Assembly: GCA_012964435.1 (NCBI GenBank)
Contig: DTTX01000044.1
Span: 1 to 42,498, forward strand
Direction of reading: 5' to 3'
From: Mesonia sp.
GTDB lineage: Bacteria; Bacteroidota; Bacteroidia; Flavobacteriales; Flavobacteriaceae
Length of the DNA stretch: 42,498 nucleotides
The translations under genes were made by a program, and so were the position numbers. How positions within the stretch are numbered: position 1 is the first letter of the stretch; each line of letters begins with the position of its first letter. The notes below the pieces were generated by a model. It was not told the origin of the DNA. It did no database searches and saw only the letters and a program-made list of their open reading frames with translations. Below, piece after piece: positions 40,735 to 42,498 of this stretch.

Positions 40735-42498
40735 TTATTTTACCGGAAAACCGCGATCTCGCATTAAGGCATCGATATTAGCATCTCGACCTCTAAACTG
40801 TCGATAAGCTTCTGCCGGATCTACTGCATTTCTTGGAGCAAATAAAAAGCGTTTTAATTTATGTGCTGTTTCTTTATCGTAAAAACCTCCCGGAGATTCT
40901 GCAAAAGCTTCTGCAGCATCTGATGTTAACACATCTGCCCATAAATAACCGTAGTAACCGGTGGCATAACCTTCACCAGAAAATACGTGACCAAATTGAG
41001 TTGAACGGTGACGCATCGGCAATTCTTTTGGCATACCAAGAGCATCGAGTTGTTGTTTTTCGAATTCTTGTATATCTGTAATTTCATTAGGATCGGTGGT
41101 ATGAAATTTCATATCCATTAAAGCTGAAGCTAGATATTCTGTGGTGGCAAAACCTTGGTTAAACGTTGAAGCTTTCTTTATCTTAGCTACCAATTCTGCC
41201 GGCATTGGTTCTCCGGTTTTGTAGTGTTTTAAAAATTTATTGATCACTGCATCGGTCGATAACCAACGTTCTAACAATTGCGATTGAAACTCGGTATAAT
41301 CACGAACTCCTCCATTTAAAGTCGGATATTTTACCTCTGCGGAAAGAAAGTGTAACGCGTGACCGAATTCGTGGAAAAATGTTTCTGCATCGTCCCAAGA
41401 TACTAAAGTTGGTTCTCCTGCGGCCGGTTTAACGAAATTTGAATTATTAGATGCCAACACGGGTTGATTACCATTTAATTCTGTACGACTACGGTAAGAG
41501 GTAGCCCAAGCTCCGGAACGTTTTCCTTTTCTAGCATAAGGATCGAGGTACCATAAACCTACCAACTCTCCAGAGTCTTTATCTTTCACTTCCCAAACTT
41601 TTACATCTTCTTGAAAAACAGGAACGCTTCCTTCTGCAACCGGACTAAATTCGTAATTAAACAACTCTCCCGCTACATAGAAAATAGCTTTTCTTAAGTT
41701 ATTTAGTTCTAAATACTGCTTTACTTCTTCACTATCGAGATCGTATTTTTCTTGACGAACTTTCTCCATATAATAGCGATAATCCCAAGGCTCGATAGTA
41801 ATATTTTCACCTTCTCGTTTTGCTAAATCTTCCATTTCGCTCACCTCTTCTTCTACTCTAGCTAAAGCTGCCGGCCAAACCTTCATCATAAGGTCCATTG
41901 CGTTTTCCGGATTTTTAGCCATACGATCTTGCAAACGCCATTCTGCATAATTATCGTACCCCATTAAGCCAACACGCTCATCTCTTAATTCTAATATTTT
42001 TTTGATAATTTTATTGTTATCATATTCATCCCCGTTATTACCACGCGCGTAATATTTTTGCCAAACCTTTTTACGTAATTCTCGATTATCGGCATAAGTT
42101 AAAAAGGGATCCATTGAAGAACGAGTATTGGTAACTGCATACATTTTGTCACCACCATTTTCTTCTGCAGCTACTTTAGCCGATTTTAAATAAGATTCGG
42201 GTAATCCTTCTGCTTCTTCTTCAGAAAAAAATGTAACATAACCTTCTTCATCTGCTAAAACATTATTAGAGAACAGAGTATATAATTCTGAAAGTTGTTT
42301 TTCAATTTCAGCATAACGCTCTTTATCTTCTTTATTTAAGTTGGCGCCATCCATTTCAAAATTCTTATAGATAAGCTCAATTACACGTTGTTGTTGCTGC
42401 GGAAGGTTTTCTTTTTGAGCATTATCATAAACGGTTTTTATTCGCTTAAAAAGCTTTTCATTTTGAGCAATTTCTGAACTGTATTTAGAGATTTTCGG
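40735..42498 (-). CDS. M3-family metallopeptidase (oligopeptidase/Dcp-like), 5' end beyond the window
   Basis: The open frame runs without a stop from the right edge (first visible residues PKISKYSSEIAQ) to the stop at 40735, giving 587 residues; M3 peptidases of the Dcp type have about 680-720, so around 100-130 N-terminal residues, with any signal peptide, are missing. The internal Met at 42354 is not the start. The zinc motif is HEFGH in AETFFHEFGHALHFL, the third ligand Glu is probably in RDYTEFQSQLLERW, and the substrate loop GHVFSGEGYATGYYGYLWAD is conserved. It should cut short peptides. Confidence 0.93.
   Translation of the reverse strand, partial: PKISKYSSEIAQNEKLFKRIKTVYDNAQKENLPQQQQRVIELIYKNFEMDGANLNKEDKERYAEIEKQLSELYTLFSNNVLADEEGYVTFFSEEEAEGLPESYLKSAKVAAEENGGDKMYAVTNTRSSMDPFLTYADNRELRKKVWQKYYARGNNGDEYDNNKIIKKILELRDERVGLMGYDNYAEWRLQDRMAKNPENAMDLMMKVWPAALARVEEEVSEMEDLAKREGENITIEPWDYRYYMEKVRQEKYDLDSEEVKQYLELNNLRKAIFYVAGELFNYEFSPVAEGSVPVFQEDVKVWEVKDKDSGELVGLWYLDPYARKGKRSGAWATSYRSRTELNGNQPVLASNNSNFVKPAAGEPTLVSWDDAETFFHEFGHALHFLSAEVKYPTLNGGVRDYTEFQSQLLERWLSTDAVINKFLKHYKTGEPMPAELVAKIKKASTFNQGFATTEYLASALMDMKFHTTDPNEITDIQEFEKQQLDALGMPKELPMRHRSTQFGHVFSGEGYATGYYGYLWADVLTSDAAEAFAESPGGFYDKETAHKLKRFLFAPRNAVDPAEAYRQFRGRDANIDALMRDRGFPVK

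Noticed and set aside
42355-42498. Treating the Met at 42354 as the start of the M3 peptidase
   Set aside because: The frame stays open to the window edge with protein-like sequence (KLFKRIKTVYDNAQ), and family length requires more residues upstream.

Overview
The window looks like a low-GC chromosomal segment from a marine-type Flavobacteriaceae (Bacteroidota) bacterium. Three things point there: the TAnnTTTG promoter boxes, the absence of Shine-Dalgarno sites, and gene content such as a TonB-dependent receptor, DUF3857/transglutaminase proteins, a CAL67264-type mini membrane protein and a mitochondrial-like aconitase start. Genus is not certain; the protein sequences feel close to the Gramella/Mesonia/Salegentibacter group. 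No phage, insertion sequence, CRISPR array, tRNA or rRNA was seen.

Region by region. 1-5563 (minus): start of aconitase, then an operon read from 5563 down, with a double-parvulin PPIase, a lipoprotein with a degenerate PPIase-like fold, a SurA-type PPIase and a MoxR AAA+ ATPase. 5683-8744: a SRPBCC protein, the ABC-F factor EttA, a DinB-like protein and a 60-residue membrane protein. 9047-10690: a biotin-dependent acyl-CoA carboxylase carboxyltransferase subunit, preceded by a structured repeat. 10847-19970 is the most accessory-looking part: an AT-rich exostosin-like glycosyltransferase, then a tightly packed exported-protein operon made of a 1094-residue TPR + MORN_2 repeat protein, an intact DUF3857/transglutaminase, a paralogue that has lost its catalytic triad, and a DUF2927-like protein without a zinc motif. 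19971-20604 holds decayed coding sequence. 20605-25461: an RDD membrane protein that looks inserted, YaaA, an RluA-type pseudouridine synthase, a PASTA protein, Ddl and CoaD. 25603-27517: two small exported proteins and a TIGR02117 protein. 27760-31171 (minus): a PQQ-type sugar dehydrogenase lipoprotein followed by a TonB-dependent receptor that resembles the PQQ receptor PqqU/YncD. 31343-35460 is a very compact block (M14 peptidase, NUDIX, PyrE, SRPBCC, BirA) with overlapping gene ends. 35555-40429 is an envelope block: RsfS, FtsH, then LUD protein, CdsA, Psd and acyl-CoA-binding protein. 40735 to the right edge is most of an M3 oligopeptidase.

The common theme is envelope biogenesis: outer-membrane protein folding (SurA-like PPIases), phospholipid synthesis (CdsA, Psd), membrane proteolysis (FtsH), peptidoglycan precursors (Ddl) and exported repeat/transglutaminase proteins. 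Spread between genes are two families of interspersed structured repeats and two heptamer microsatellites. The best candidates for something undescribed are the MORN/transglutaminase/pseudo-transglutaminase operon, the PQQ dehydrogenase plus PqqU-like receptor pair, and the stem-loop repeat family that has conserved ends and a variable central hairpin.
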